A stretch of 64,000 nucleotides of DNA, taken from positions 1 to 64,000 of the forward strand of contig CAXSFM010000004.1 of assembly GCA_964236735.1 (NCBI GenBank), read 5' to 3'. The DNA is from JAIVJG01 sp964236735 (GTDB lineage: Bacteria; Acidobacteriota; Blastocatellia; Pyrinomonadales; Pyrinomonadaceae). Position numbers and translations under genes: made by a program. The notes below the pieces were generated by a model, which saw nothing but the letters and a program-made list of their open reading frames with translations, was not told the origin of the DNA and did not search any database. Shown here in pieces: positions 25,642-34,588 of the stretch (its first letter is position 1; the number at the start of each line of letters is the position of its first letter).

Positions 25642-27059
25642 AGGCGCGAGCTTCGATGAGGCCGTGAGATCGCCCGCGCCTGTCTGTCTCTGACAGTGTT
25701 CAGTCCAACCAGGCGCAACGCTCTCGGTATTTCTCCGTTACGCATGAACCAGCGCCAGACGTTGCCTGTGCGTAGGTTCTCCGCGCTGAGAAGCGTGATG
25801 CCGAGGTCTATGCCGATCACGTCCGTGTCCACCCATCCGGTCGTCGGGTTGAAGGCGTCTGTGAAGCCGTAGTGTCCGTAGATTTGCGCGCCGAACTTCT
25901 CTTGCATCGCGCGCAGTGCGGGCAGGGAAATGTCCGGTGTGAGCATCAGCGAGCCGCCCGCCGCACAGGGCACGACCGTCCCGTCAATCGCCGTGTCGCG
26001 CGGCGGCCCACCCCACGCCACGTAACCTTTCACGCTGTCCGACGCCGTGATGCCCCACACATTTTCTGTATAGCCGGGAAATTCGCGCGACAAGTCGAGA
26101 CAGAATTGACGATGCGCGCGCGTCGCCGTGATGGAGTTCTCGAAGTAATTTGTGAACGGATACCAATTTTCGCGCCGCCCGCGAAAGTCTATCCACGCCT
26201 GCGAATATTGATGCGTGAAGAGCGGCCCGGCGGTCAGGTATGTGTGATTCGCATAGGTGATGCGGCGTCGCTCCCATGCGAGCCAAGCGCGGGGCGTGAT
26301 GGCGTGTGTGGGCGAGCCGATGGCGAGCAGTTGAAGGATGAGATGCTCGCTGTAAGTGTCCCAACGGGCTTTGAGAAAACCCGTCTCCGGTCGCCAGCCA
26401 TGCGAGAGAAGCGTCGGATGCCCGTTGAGCATCCACGCAAAATCCACGCGCTCGTAAATTTTCGTCGCGAGCCGTGAGACCTCTTCGTCGTCGCGAAAGT
26501 ATCCGCGCGCGGTCAGCGCACCGGCGAGCAGGAGCGCGGTGTCAATCGAAGAGTATTCGCTGTGCCAACGACGCGCGCCGGTCGGTGCGTCCATCCAATG
26601 CAGAAACCAGCCGTGCTCCTCTGCGGCGCGCTCGGCGTAAAAATGAAGGACGGTCAGCACGCGACGGCGCGCTTCTTCACGCGACACCCAACCGCGCTCG
26701 GCGGCGATGCAAAGCGCGGTCAGGCCGAAGCCGGTGGCCGCGCTGCTCGCGATGTCGTGGCTCGGATGCGCTGCGTCGTGCGCTTGACCGCCTGTGCGCG
26801 CGCGGTCGAGGACGAGTCCGGTCTGAGGGTCGGCCTGTTCGAGAAAATATTGAAAGCCGCGTCGCTCAAGGTCTTCGAGTAACGCTTCGTCAGCAGTTGA
26901 GAGTCGCGGCGACGGTGCAGCGTTTGAAACGACGTGTCCGGCTGGTTGCGCGTTCGCGAAACAGGAAGGAGCGACGGCAGCCCAGACAAGAAAGAGGCAG
27001 ACGAAGACGCGCGTTGCGTTTCGTGCGAAGAGCGATGTGAAAGGGCGAGCGCGAAACAT
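25638..27059 (-). CDS. secreted glycoamylase-like glycoside hydrolase (PF10091, GH144-type)
   Basis: The 473-residue protein carries a signal peptide (VFVCLFLVWAAVAPSCFANA) and a single (alpha/alpha)6-barrel of the PF10091 glycoamylase-like family. Typical blocks are RGFQYFLEQADPQTGLVLDR, SSAATGFGLTALCIAAERGW, EYSSIDTALLLAGAL, GLFTHQYSQAWIDFRGR-like and NVWGITASDS. Characterised relatives (GH144) are endo-beta-1,2-glucanases that release sophorooligosaccharides; others are uncharacterised. The start codon lies 3 bases after the stop of the GH3 gene (TAG-ATA-ATG), so translation is coupled and both enzymes probably attack one glucan. The last 20 residues are basic and may be dispensable. Confidence 0.85.
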   Translation of the reverse strand: MFRARPFTSLFARNATRVFVCLFLVWAAVAPSCFANAQPAGHVVSNAAPSPRLSTADEALLEDLERRGFQYFLEQADPQTGLVLDRARTGGQAHDAAHPSHDIASSAATGFGLTALCIAAERGWVSREEARRRVLTVLHFYAERAAEEHGWFLHWMDAPTGARRWHSEYSSIDTALLLAGALTARGYFRDDEEVSRLATKIYERVDFAWMLNGHPTLLSHGWRPETGFLKARWDTYSEHLILQLLAIGSPTHAITPRAWLAWERRRITYANHTYLTAGPLFTHQYSQAWIDFRGRRENWYPFTNYFENSITATRAHRQFCLDLSREFPGYTENVWGITASDSVKGYVAWGGPPRDTAIDGTVVPCAAGGSLMLTPDISLPALRAMQEKFGAQIYGHYGFTDAFNPTTGWVDTDVIGIDLGITLLSAENLRTGNVWRWFMRNGEIPRALRLVGLNTVRDRQARAISRPHRSSRL

Positions 27060-27062
27060 TAT

Positions 27063-29300
27063 CTACTTTGCGACGACTTCAAAACTCGCTTCCTGTAAGT
27101 CGGACGAGTTGGGGCCGACGAAGACTTTGAACGCGCCCGGCTCGACGACGAAGCGCATCTCTCGATTATAGAAACCGAGTTCGGCGGGCGTGAGCGTGAA
27201 CGACACATGACGCTGCTCGCCCGGTTTGAGCGTGATGCGCTCGAAGCCTTTCAATTCTTTGATGGGTCGCGTGACGCTTGACGCCATGTCGCGGATATAA
27301 AGTTGCACGACCTCATCGCCCGCGCGCTGGCCTGTGTTCGTCACATCCACGCTGGCCGTCAACTTTCCATCCGGCGTGATGCGCGGCGCGCTGAGTTGCA
27401 AGTTAGTGAAGCGGAACTGCGTGTAGCTGAGTCCGTAGCCGAAAGGGAAGAGCGGCGTCCACGGCGCGTCTATGTATTTCGACGAATACTTGTTGCTCGC
27501 GTCGGGCGGGCGTCCGGTGTTCTTTTGATTGTAATAGAGCGGCTCCTGCCCGACGCTGCGCGGGAAAGAGACGGGAAGTTTGCCGCCGGGATTAACATCG
27601 CCGAAGAGCACATCGGCGACGGCGTTCCCGCCCTGCGTGCCGCTGAACCACGTCTCAAGCATGGCGGGAGAATTTTCCGCCAGCCAGTTCAAGACGAGCG
27701 GCCTGCCGTTCATCAAGACGACGACGTAGGGCTTGCCCGTCGCGTGAATCGCTTTGACCAAATCCAACTGCTTGCCGGGCAAATCGAGCGACGTGCGTGA
27801 TGTCGCTTCGCCGCTCATGTCCGCCGTCTCGCCGACGACGATGATCGTCGCGTCCGCTGCTTGCGCTGCCGCCACCGCTCCCTCAAATTTATCCGACGAG
27901 TCGCAGTTAAGCGAGCAACCGGGCGCGAAAGTGATTGCCGTTTGCGGCGAAACTTTGGCGCGCAGACCTGCCAGCACGGTAACGGCATCCTCTTTGCGCC
28001 CGTCGCCATTCCACGAGCCAAGCATATTGAGTTGATCGTCTGCGAGCGCGCCGATGACGGCGATGGATTTGAGATTCTTACTGAGCGGCAGTGTCTCGCG
28101 CTCGTTCTTCAGCAACACCATCGAACGCGCGGCGATGGAGCGCGCGGCATTGAGATAATCGGGACGCATGAGCGTCGCTTTCTCTCGCGCCTCATCTGCG
28201 TAAGGATGCTCGAAGAGTCCGAGTCGAAACTTGATGCGAAGAATGCGCCGCACGGCTTCGTCAAGCGTCGCTTGAGAGAGTTGATTGCGCTTGAGCAGTT
28301 CCGCGCCGTGCTTGTTGTAGAGACGTGAGACCATTTCCATCTCGACGCCCGCGTTGAGAGCTTGACGCGCGGCCTCTGACTCGTCAGCCGCGACGCCGTG
28401 ATTGAGCAGTTCGCGCACGGATTCGTAATCGCTGACGACGAAGCCGTCGAACTTCCATTCATCGCGCAGCACTTTCGTCAGCGTGAAAGGATTGGCCGAA
28501 GAGGGCACGCCGTTGAGATCGTTGAAGGCACTCATAAATGTCCCGACGCCCGCGTCAACCGCAGCCTTGAACGGCGGAAAATAGATTTCACGCAGACGCC
28601 CCTCAGACATGTCCGTCGTATTGTAGTCGCGTCCGGCTTCCGCCGCGCCGTAGGCCGCCCAGTGCTTCGCGCACGCGACGACGCGATCCTGCGCGCTGTA
28701 GTCCGCGCCCTGAAAGCCGCGCACGCGCGCGCGCGCCAGAGCCGAGCCGAGATAAGAATCTTCGCCGGAGCCTTCGGCGATCCGCCCCCAACGCGCGTCG
28801 CGCGCGATGTCCACCATCGGCGCGAACGTCCAGTGGACGCCCGCCGCGCGTGCCTCGGCTGCCGCGATCTGTGCCGCGCTCTCGACCGCCGCCGCATCCC
28901 AACTGCTCGACTCGCCGAGCGGGATGGGGAAGATCGTGCGGTAGCCGTGAATCACGTCGAAGCCGAAGATGAGCGGAATTTTCAAGCGCGAATTTTCGAC
29001 GGCGAGATGTTGCAACTCATTCGTGATTCGCGCCCCGCGCACGTTGAGCGTCGAGCCGAGCAAGCCTCTGCGGACGAGGTCTGGCTGCTCCGGTTTGTAT
29101 GTCCCTGCCGCATCGCCATCGAGTTGCTGAAGCTGCCCGAGTTTTTCTTCAACCGTCATGCGCGCGAGCAGGCCGTTGATTTTGCTCTCGACGCTCGCAG
29201 TCGCACTTGCTTTTGGGAAGCGTCGTTGTTGTGCGCTGGCGGGCGTTGAAGCAATGACGATGAGCGCGAGCAGGCAAACAATCAATCGTTCAGATTTCAT
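27063..29300 (-). CDS. bglX: GH3 beta-glucosidase
   Basis: This is a BglX-type glycoside hydrolase family 3 enzyme of 745 residues with a signal peptide (LIVCLLALIVIASTPASAQ), so it acts in the periplasm. The (beta/alpha)8 domain carries the nucleophile Asp in DGFVVSDYESV; the (alpha/beta)6 domain has VVVGETADMSGEATSR, where the acid/base Glu is expected; the C-terminal fibronectin III-like domain begins at LTASVDVTNTGQRAGDEVV. It would remove glucose from the non-reducing ends of beta-gluco-oligosaccharides. AAGGAG sits 9 bases before the ATG. It is directly followed by the PF10091 gene and preceded, 165 bases away, by an Oar-like receptor gene. Confidence 0.93.
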   Translation of the reverse strand: MKSERLIVCLLALIVIASTPASAQQRRFPKASATASVESKINGLLARMTVEEKLGQLQQLDGDAAGTYKPEQPDLVRRGLLGSTLNVRGARITNELQHLAVENSRLKIPLIFGFDVIHGYRTIFPIPLGESSSWDAAAVESAAQIAAAEARAAGVHWTFAPMVDIARDARWGRIAEGSGEDSYLGSALARARVRGFQGADYSAQDRVVACAKHWAAYGAAEAGRDYNTTDMSEGRLREIYFPPFKAAVDAGVGTFMSAFNDLNGVPSSANPFTLTKVLRDEWKFDGFVVSDYESVRELLNHGVAADESEAARQALNAGVEMEMVSRLYNKHGAELLKRNQLSQATLDEAVRRILRIKFRLGLFEHPYADEAREKATLMRPDYLNAARSIAARSMVLLKNERETLPLSKNLKSIAVIGALADDQLNMLGSWNGDGRKEDAVTVLAGLRAKVSPQTAITFAPGCSLNCDSSDKFEGAVAAAQAADATIIVVGETADMSGEATSRTSLDLPGKQLDLVKAIHATGKPYVVVLMNGRPLVLNWLAENSPAMLETWFSGTQGGNAVADVLFGDVNPGGKLPVSFPRSVGQEPLYYNQKNTGRPPDASNKYSSKYIDAPWTPLFPFGYGLSYTQFRFTNLQLSAPRITPDGKLTASVDVTNTGQRAGDEVVQLYIRDMASSVTRPIKELKGFERITLKPGEQRHVSFTLTPAELGFYNREMRFVVEPGAFKVFVGPNSSDLQEASFEVVAK

Positions 29301-29381
29301 GGCAAGGCTCCTTACAACGTAGCGTCAGCAGACAATTTGAGAAGTTGAATACGTCATAGCAATTGCGACAGGCCGTTATTT

Positions 29382-29449
29382 GGAAAGAGGTGGACGATAT
29401 AGACTTACGTTTGACTGCGTAAGCTATATACCTTCCACCTCTTTTTTCC
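29382..29449. repeat. long inverted repeat between receptor and GH3 genes
   Basis: The left arm 29382-29409 begins GGAAAGAGGTGG and ends GACTTACG. The right arm 29418-29449 begins CGTAAGC and ends CCACCTCTTTTTTCC. About 24 of 28 positions pair, with an 8-base loop. Only the plus strand has a T-tract, while both flanking genes run on the minus strand, so it may be a hairpin attenuator, a transcript-processing site or a small mobile repeat. Confidence 0.6.
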
Positions 29450-29465
29450 GATCTTCTATGCCTGA

Positions 29466-32400
29466 CTAGAAGTTGATGCGTCCCTGTAGCTCGACGACGC
29501 GGCCAGCCAAACCACGATCTGCGCGTCCGAAATTCGGGTCTTCGATGACCGGCGCGAAGAAGCGGAACGGGTTGAGATTCAGATTGTTGAAGGCGTTGAA
29601 GAAGTTCGCGCGAAGTTCAAGGAACGATCCCTCGCCCATGAAACTCGGCAATCCTGTTCGCTTGCCCACAGTCAGGTCGGTGCTGAAATAGCGCGGCCCG
29701 CGGAACGAGTTGCGCCCGATGCCGGGGGGCAAATTCCCACCCGGATTGTTGATGTCGAAATAGGGCGCGCCGCTCGTGGTAATGCCAGGGAAATTGCCGC
29801 CCGGACGCATGAAGGCATCGTTGCTCGTGTCATCGAGCGCGCCTCCGAAGTAGCGTGCAGGTCGTGACGGGCAAAGCGTCGGGCCGCCCGGCGTACTCAC
29901 ACATCTTCCCGTCTTCGGCGTCCAGGGAAAGCCCGTGTGATACGTCGTGATTCCGCTCAACTGCCAGCCGCCGAGAACCTTGCCGACCACATCTTTACGG
30001 TTGCGGAAAATCGGCAAGTCCCACAGACCGGAAATGGTCAGCGAGTGCTTCACATCAAAGTCCGAAGGGCCGCGCTCTGTGTGGAGGTCTTGCGGGTATG
30101 TCTGGTTGGTCTCCGCGCCGGGGCCTTCGTTCGAGAGCGTGTCTATACTCTTCGAGAAGCGATAGTACACCTGGAACTGATAGCCCTTGCTGAAGCGTCG
30201 TTCAATTCGCGCATTCATGCCATTGTAGTTGGCGTTGACATCTGATTGCGGAATAAAGACGGCGAAGAAGGCGGGGTTGTTCGGGTACAGGAAATTCTGA
30301 TTGACGAGCCGGATCAGCTTGTGCGAAGAGCTTCCCTGATAGCCGATTTCCGCCACATAGTTGTGCCCCATGTTGTACTGGGTTTCGAGAGAGTAAGTAT
30401 AGACATACGGGTTGGGTGTCTCGGCCTGTGCGCCGTAAACCTCTACGGAACGTCCGCGCGGTGCGCCGGTAGTTGGGTCTATGCCGACGGCGAGCGCAGG
30501 GTTCGCCGGATAGCTGAACGGCGAATTGCTGGTGCCGAGCGCATAGAGAATCTGGCCGCCAGCGAAGGGCGCGCCGAACTCATTGTTCGTGCCGCAGCAA
30601 ATCTGGTAACGAGCGAAGAAGGGCGGATTACCTCGCGTGTTTGAGAAGAGAACGTTCGGCGTGCGGTCGTAGGAGATGCCGAAACCGCCGCGAATAACGG
30701 CGCGTCCATCTTTGAAGAGACCGCCCAACGAATCGCCGTAGTTAGGACTGTAGGCAAACCCGAGCCGCGGTGAAAAATTGTTCTTGTCCGAGTTGGAGAG
30801 CTTGTCTGTGACGCCGACACGCGCATTCCGCAGGCCCTGTGAGCCGAAGGTGATGTTGCTCAATTGATCGCGCTTTTCGCTGAGGGGCGAGAAAAACTCG
30901 TAACGCACGCCGAGATTGACGGACAGATTCGGGCGCACCTTCCAGTCGTTTTGTGCGAAGGCTCCGTAATAGTTCGAGCGGAAGTAACGTTGCGCGTTGG
31001 CCGGGCCGCCCGTGCGCGGATCGGCGTTGATCTGATAGAAAAGCGGCGTGTCGTTGGCGAAGTTGAAGAGGCCGCCGAAGGTGTAGAGCGGACGCGAAGC
31101 GCCGTTGAGATTGTCGTTGTTTTGTTCGAGACGCACTTCGCCGCCGAACTTCCAGACCTGATTGCCGCGCACCACATTCAGCACGTCACGAAACTCATAC
31201 TGGTTTTCGGCGAAGATGCCGGGAGTTGTTTCCGATTGGGGCGCGCCGAAGCGGATACGGTCAAAGGGCAGCGTCTCAATTTCGATGCGCGGGATGCCAA
31301 AGTTAGTCGCCTCTGCCGATTGCACCTCGTTGTAAGCGAAGCGCGTCGCGTTCAAGCGAGCTTCGTTGACCATGGTGTTCGAAAGCGTGCGTATGTAAGT
31401 GAAAGTTGCCGCCGTGTTGGTCGGCGTCGTGCGAATGTCGCTGCCGGGTCGCCCACCCGAACCAGCGTCAGCACCGGTCGTGTCGCTCTTCGTCAGGTAG
31501 CCGCTAATGGCAATCTGATCGCGGACAGTCGGCGTGAAATCAAGGCGAAGGTTGTACTGTTTGGCCTTGACGCGATTCGGCAGAGAAACGTTCACACGCT
31601 CGATGTCGGGGATGCCGTCGAAGCCGCCGCCCATCGAGCCGACGTTCAGATACTGTCCCGTCGCGCCGGCTGGTGAGCCGATGTCGAGTCCACCTGCGAC
31701 GACGCGGCAGCGGTTCGGGTCGTTGTTAAAGTTGCTACAGTTTTGCGCGAGCACAGAAGTGATGCGCGGCTCAATCCCCTGCGAACCGAGGATGGTCGAG
31801 ACGATGCTGTTCGGTCTTTGTTGACGGACGAGAGCGCGATACTGCGGAGTCTCGACGAACGTGACGAGCGAGCCGGCGGAGTTACTACGCAATCCCTCGA
31901 AAGAGAAAAAGAAGAAGGCTTTGTCGCGCCCCGTGTGAAACATCGGGTCGCCGGTATAGCCGAAGTTGGGATAGGGCAGCGGGCCACCGATGGAGCCGCC
32001 GAATTGTTTGTAGCGTTGATTGACGCGCTCAGGGCCGGCAGCGCCGAAGCCGGGGCCGTATTTGTTAAAGGAGTTCCAGCGCGGATCATTGGCCTTCAGA
32101 AACAGGCTGCCATGAAATTGATTTGTCCCGTTCTGCGAGACGACTTTGACCTGCGCGCCGGAATTGCGCCCGTCCTCAGCCGAGTAAGTTGAGGAAAGGA
32201 CGCGCACTTCTTTGACCGACTCTTGATTCGGCGTCACGACCGCCGCGCCGCCGTGCGTCAGACTGTTGACGCTGACTCCGTCAATCTGAAAATTATTAGC
32301 TGAAACGCGCTGGCCGTTGGCCGTGATTTGCGGGGCGTTCTCAACTTGAAAAATCGAGTTGTTCGAGCCGCCCGGCCCGGTCGAGTTCGGCAATCCGACT

Positions 32401-32936
32401 GCGCCGCCTGCGCCGCCGCGACCCGCGTCGCCGAAGATGCCCGGCGTCAGGCGCAGCAACTCGTAGGGGTCGCGTCCGAACTGCGGAAGACGGCGAATCT
32501 CCTGCGTCGTGACGGACTTGCTGACGTTGGCGTTTTCCGTCTCTAGCGCGGTGTTGGACTCATCCGTCACCGTCACGGTCTCGGACACTTCGCCCGTCGT
32601 GAGCGTGAGATCGAGTCCCTGCACGTTCTCTGCGCTGATAGCAATATTGTCGAGCGTGGACTTTTTGAAGCCAGTCTTCTCGACGGTCAGCGTGTAGTTG
32701 CCCGGAGCTAATTCTGTCAGGCGATAGAAGCCGTCGTCGCTGGACGTGACATTCTGCGTGCGTCCGATTTCCTTGTTCGTAAGCGTGATCGTCGCGCCGG
32801 GAACGACAGCGCCTGACGCATCGGTGACGGTGCCTTGCACGCCCGCTCTGAACTGCGCGTTGACCGTCGCGGTCAGCAACAGGAATGCGAACGCGCAGAG
32901 TGTGGTGCGAAGAAGACCGGCGATAAACTGCCTCAT
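29466..32936 (-). CDS. Oar-like TonB-dependent receptor with carboxypeptidase-regulatory-like domain
   Basis: The start is the ATG at 32936, preceded by GGAGG 9 bases upstream; a longer frame to 32993 has no ribosome-binding site. The 1156-residue protein has a signal peptide ending TATVNAQ, then a carboxypeptidase-regulatory-like domain (QGTVTDASGAVVPGATITL to GNYTLTVEKTGF, about 30-115), a TonB plug (SKSVTTQEIRRLPQFGRDPYELLRL), and a 22-strand barrel to the C-terminal QGRINF with terminal Phe. This is the Oar layout typical of Acidobacteriota. It imports or binds large ligands at the outer membrane. Its place directly upstream of a GH3/glycoamylase pair suggests a glucan oligosaccharide, by context only. 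Confidence 0.92.
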   Translation of the reverse strand: MRQFIAGLLRTTLCAFAFLLLTATVNAQFRAGVQGTVTDASGAVVPGATITLTNKEIGRTQNVTSSDDGFYRLTELAPGNYTLTVEKTGFKKSTLDNIAISAENVQGLDLTLTTGEVSETVTVTDESNTALETENANVSKSVTTQEIRRLPQFGRDPYELLRLTPGIFGDAGRGGAGGAVGLPNSTGPGGSNNSIFQVENAPQITANGQRVSANNFQIDGVSVNSLTHGGAAVVTPNQESVKEVRVLSSTYSAEDGRNSGAQVKVVSQNGTNQFHGSLFLKANDPRWNSFNKYGPGFGAAGPERVNQRYKQFGGSIGGPLPYPNFGYTGDPMFHTGRDKAFFFFSFEGLRSNSAGSLVTFVETPQYRALVRQQRPNSIVSTILGSQGIEPRITSVLAQNCSNFNNDPNRCRVVAGGLDIGSPAGATGQYLNVGSMGGGFDGIPDIERVNVSLPNRVKAKQYNLRLDFTPTVRDQIAISGYLTKSDTTGADAGSGGRPGSDIRTTPTNTAATFTYIRTLSNTMVNEARLNATRFAYNEVQSAEATNFGIPRIEIETLPFDRIRFGAPQSETTPGIFAENQYEFRDVLNVVRGNQVWKFGGEVRLEQNNDNLNGASRPLYTFGGLFNFANDTPLFYQINADPRTGGPANAQRYFRSNYYGAFAQNDWKVRPNLSVNLGVRYEFFSPLSEKRDQLSNITFGSQGLRNARVGVTDKLSNSDKNNFSPRLGFAYSPNYGDSLGGLFKDGRAVIRGGFGISYDRTPNVLFSNTRGNPPFFARYQICCGTNNEFGAPFAGGQILYALGTSNSPFSYPANPALAVGIDPTTGAPRGRSVEVYGAQAETPNPYVYTYSLETQYNMGHNYVAEIGYQGSSSHKLIRLVNQNFLYPNNPAFFAVFIPQSDVNANYNGMNARIERRFSKGYQFQVYYRFSKSIDTLSNEGPGAETNQTYPQDLHTERGPSDFDVKHSLTISGLWDLPIFRNRKDVVGKVLGGWQLSGITTYHTGFPWTPKTGRCVSTPGGPTLCPSRPARYFGGALDDTSNDAFMRPGGNFPGITTSGAPYFDINNPGGNLPPGIGRNSFRGPRYFSTDLTVGKRTGLPSFMGEGSFLELRANFFNAFNNLNLNPFRFFAPVIEDPNFGRADRGLAGRVVELQGRINF

Positions 32937-33355
32937 GTGTGAAACCTCCGTGGAAGGACTATCAAAAATTGGACTCGTCTTGCGTCGTCGCAAAAATTGC
33001 GAGAGAGCTAACGGGTTCAGGAATAATGCGAATGTCTGGCGTCAATCGTGCCGGGAAGCTGAAGTCGGGCTGCAAAGAATTTGCGCCGGACAGCGTGCCA
33101 TGTTTTCTCTGTTTGGTTTGCTGCACAACAAATAGCACTTGACAGCGAAAAATTCAATGGAAATATACGCGCGGCCTTTGTTAAGCTACACTCCGAATCA
33201 AGGCAGCCTCAAATATTTTGTTCCTCGATACGTGCCGCATCGTGTATAGATTTGGCAACGGATAGGGAAGGGGCAGAATTTTTCTGACCGGATCGGCGAG
33301 CGTGTGTCCGCGCCGGGCGTTATTTATCAAGTCGAGAATCAAAGGAGCATAACTC
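32937..33355. promoter_or_regulatory. divergent intergenic region between the receptor and xylF
   Basis: These 419 bases should hold the promoters of both divergent genes. The best candidate toward xylF is TTGACA at 33139-33144 with AATATA 17 bases downstream (33162-33167), a weak -10 match, leaving a leader of about 190 bases. AAAGGAG is the ribosome-binding site at the xylF end. I see no riboswitch or clear operator palindrome. Confidence 0.35.
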
Positions 33356-34522
33356 ATGCGAAATGTGAAAATGCGTTGGTTGATGCAGGGACTCTGCGCG
33401 GCGTCGCTCGCGCTTGTGTCGGGCGGATGCGTCAGCGGGCCGCAGCAAAATCAGAGCGCGGGCGGCGATAAAACCGGCGGCGCGAAAAGCGGGCCGGTCA
33501 AAATCGGGTTTCTGATGGAGACGCTCAAAGAGGAGCGTTGGACGCGCGACAAGCAGTTGGTCGAGCAACACGCGAAAGAGGTCGGAGCCTCGCTCGACGT
33601 GCAGGTCGCAAACGGCGACGACGCGACGCAGAACAAGCAAGCCGACAATATGTTGACGGGGAACATAGACGTGCTCATCGTCATCCCGCACAACGGAGAG
33701 ATCGCGGCTTCCATCGTCGAGGCGGCGCACAGGCAGAATGTTCCCGTCATCTCTTACGACCGTCTGATTATGAACTCGGACGTTGACCTCTACGTTTCGC
33801 ATCAGGTGACGAAGATCGGTGAGATGCAGGCAGACTACGCGCTTAAGCATGTGCCGCAGGGCAACTACCTCCTGATCGGCGGCGCGCCGACCGACAACAA
33901 CGCGATTCTTCTCCGTAAGGCGCAGGACGCCACCCTGAAGCCCGCCGTTGATCGTGGCGACATTAAGATCGTCGCTAATCCGTTCGCGAAAGATTGGAAG
34001 ATGGAAGAGGCTCTGCGTTACACGGAAGACGCGCTGACGGCGAACAACAACAAGATTGACGCGGTGGTCGCGTCGAATGATGGGACGGCGGGCGGCGTGA
34101 TCTCCGCGCTTGAGCGCGCGCAACTCGCCGGCCATGTACTCGTCACGGGTCAGGACGCGCAACTCGACGCCTGCCAGCGCATCGTCGAGGGCAAGCAGAC
34201 CATGACCATTTATAAACCCATCAAGCCGCTCGCCTACAGCGCGGTTGACGCCGCCATGAAACTCGCGCGCAAAGAGCCGCTCGACGCGCCAGACAAAATC
34301 AACAACGGCAAAAAGGACGTGCCCTCCATCCTGCAAGAACCGATAGCCGTGGACAAAGACAACATGGCCGCGACCGTCGTCAAGGACGGTTATCACACGT
34401 TGGAAGAAGTTTACAAAAACGTGCCGAAGGATCAATGGCCGGCGGCGCAAGCTCAAAGTTCAAAGTTTAATGTTCAAAGTCTCGCCTTCGCTCTGAGTTT
34501 GATTTTTGGCTTCGGACTTTGA
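33356..34522 (+). CDS. xylF: sugar ABC transporter substrate-binding protein, XylF-like
   Basis: This is a periplasmic-binding-protein-like type 1 sugar receptor, closest to D-xylose-binding XylF. After an N-terminal signal with a lipobox-like SGGC (Cys25), the two Rossmann-like lobes follow: VKIGFLMETLKEERWTRDKQ, NIDVLIVIPHNGE, NVPVISYDRLIMNSDVDLYVS, IDAVVASNDGTAGGVISAL and LVTGQDAQLDACQRI, all typical of XylF. The last 24 residues (from about 365, beginning AQSSKFNVQS) are encoded by an AAAGTTCAAAG-type repeat and are not family sequence. The gene heads a xylF-xylG-x-xylH cluster; the sugar may be xylose or another pentose or hexose. Confidence 0.9.
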   Translation: MRNVKMRWLMQGLCAASLALVSGGCVSGPQQNQSAGGDKTGGAKSGPVKIGFLMETLKEERWTRDKQLVEQHAKEVGASLDVQVANGDDATQNKQADNMLTGNIDVLIVIPHNGEIAASIVEAAHRQNVPVISYDRLIMNSDVDLYVSHQVTKIGEMQADYALKHVPQGNYLLIGGAPTDNNAILLRKAQDATLKPAVDRGDIKIVANPFAKDWKMEEALRYTEDALTANNNKIDAVVASNDGTAGGVISALERAQLAGHVLVTGQDAQLDACQRIVEGKQTMTIYKPIKPLAYSAVDAAMKLARKEPLDAPDKINNGKKDVPSILQEPIAVDKDNMAATVVKDGYHTLEEVYKNVPKDQWPAAQAQSSKFNVQSLAFALSLIFGFGL

Positions 34523-34588
34523 GCCTTGTGCAATGAACATCGAGCTTTGCACAAGGAACTTTGAACCTTGAACATGGAACTTTGAACT
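34450..34588. repeat. CAAAGTTCAAAG-type palindromic repeat at the xylF/xylG junction
   Basis: Copies of TCAAAGTTCAAAGT and TGTTCAAAG at the left are mirrored by ACTTTGAAC and CTTGAACATGGAACTTTGAA at the right, and the centre has CCTTGTGCAA facing TTTGCACAAGG. The element supplies the xylF stop codon region and ends directly at the xylG ATG, so it has replaced the usual spacer and ribosome-binding site. Confidence 0.65.

Noticed and set aside
33320..34456. A 378-codon minus-strand frame opposite xylF
   Set aside because: Arg/Val/His-rich product without motifs; xylF on the plus strand has all family blocks.
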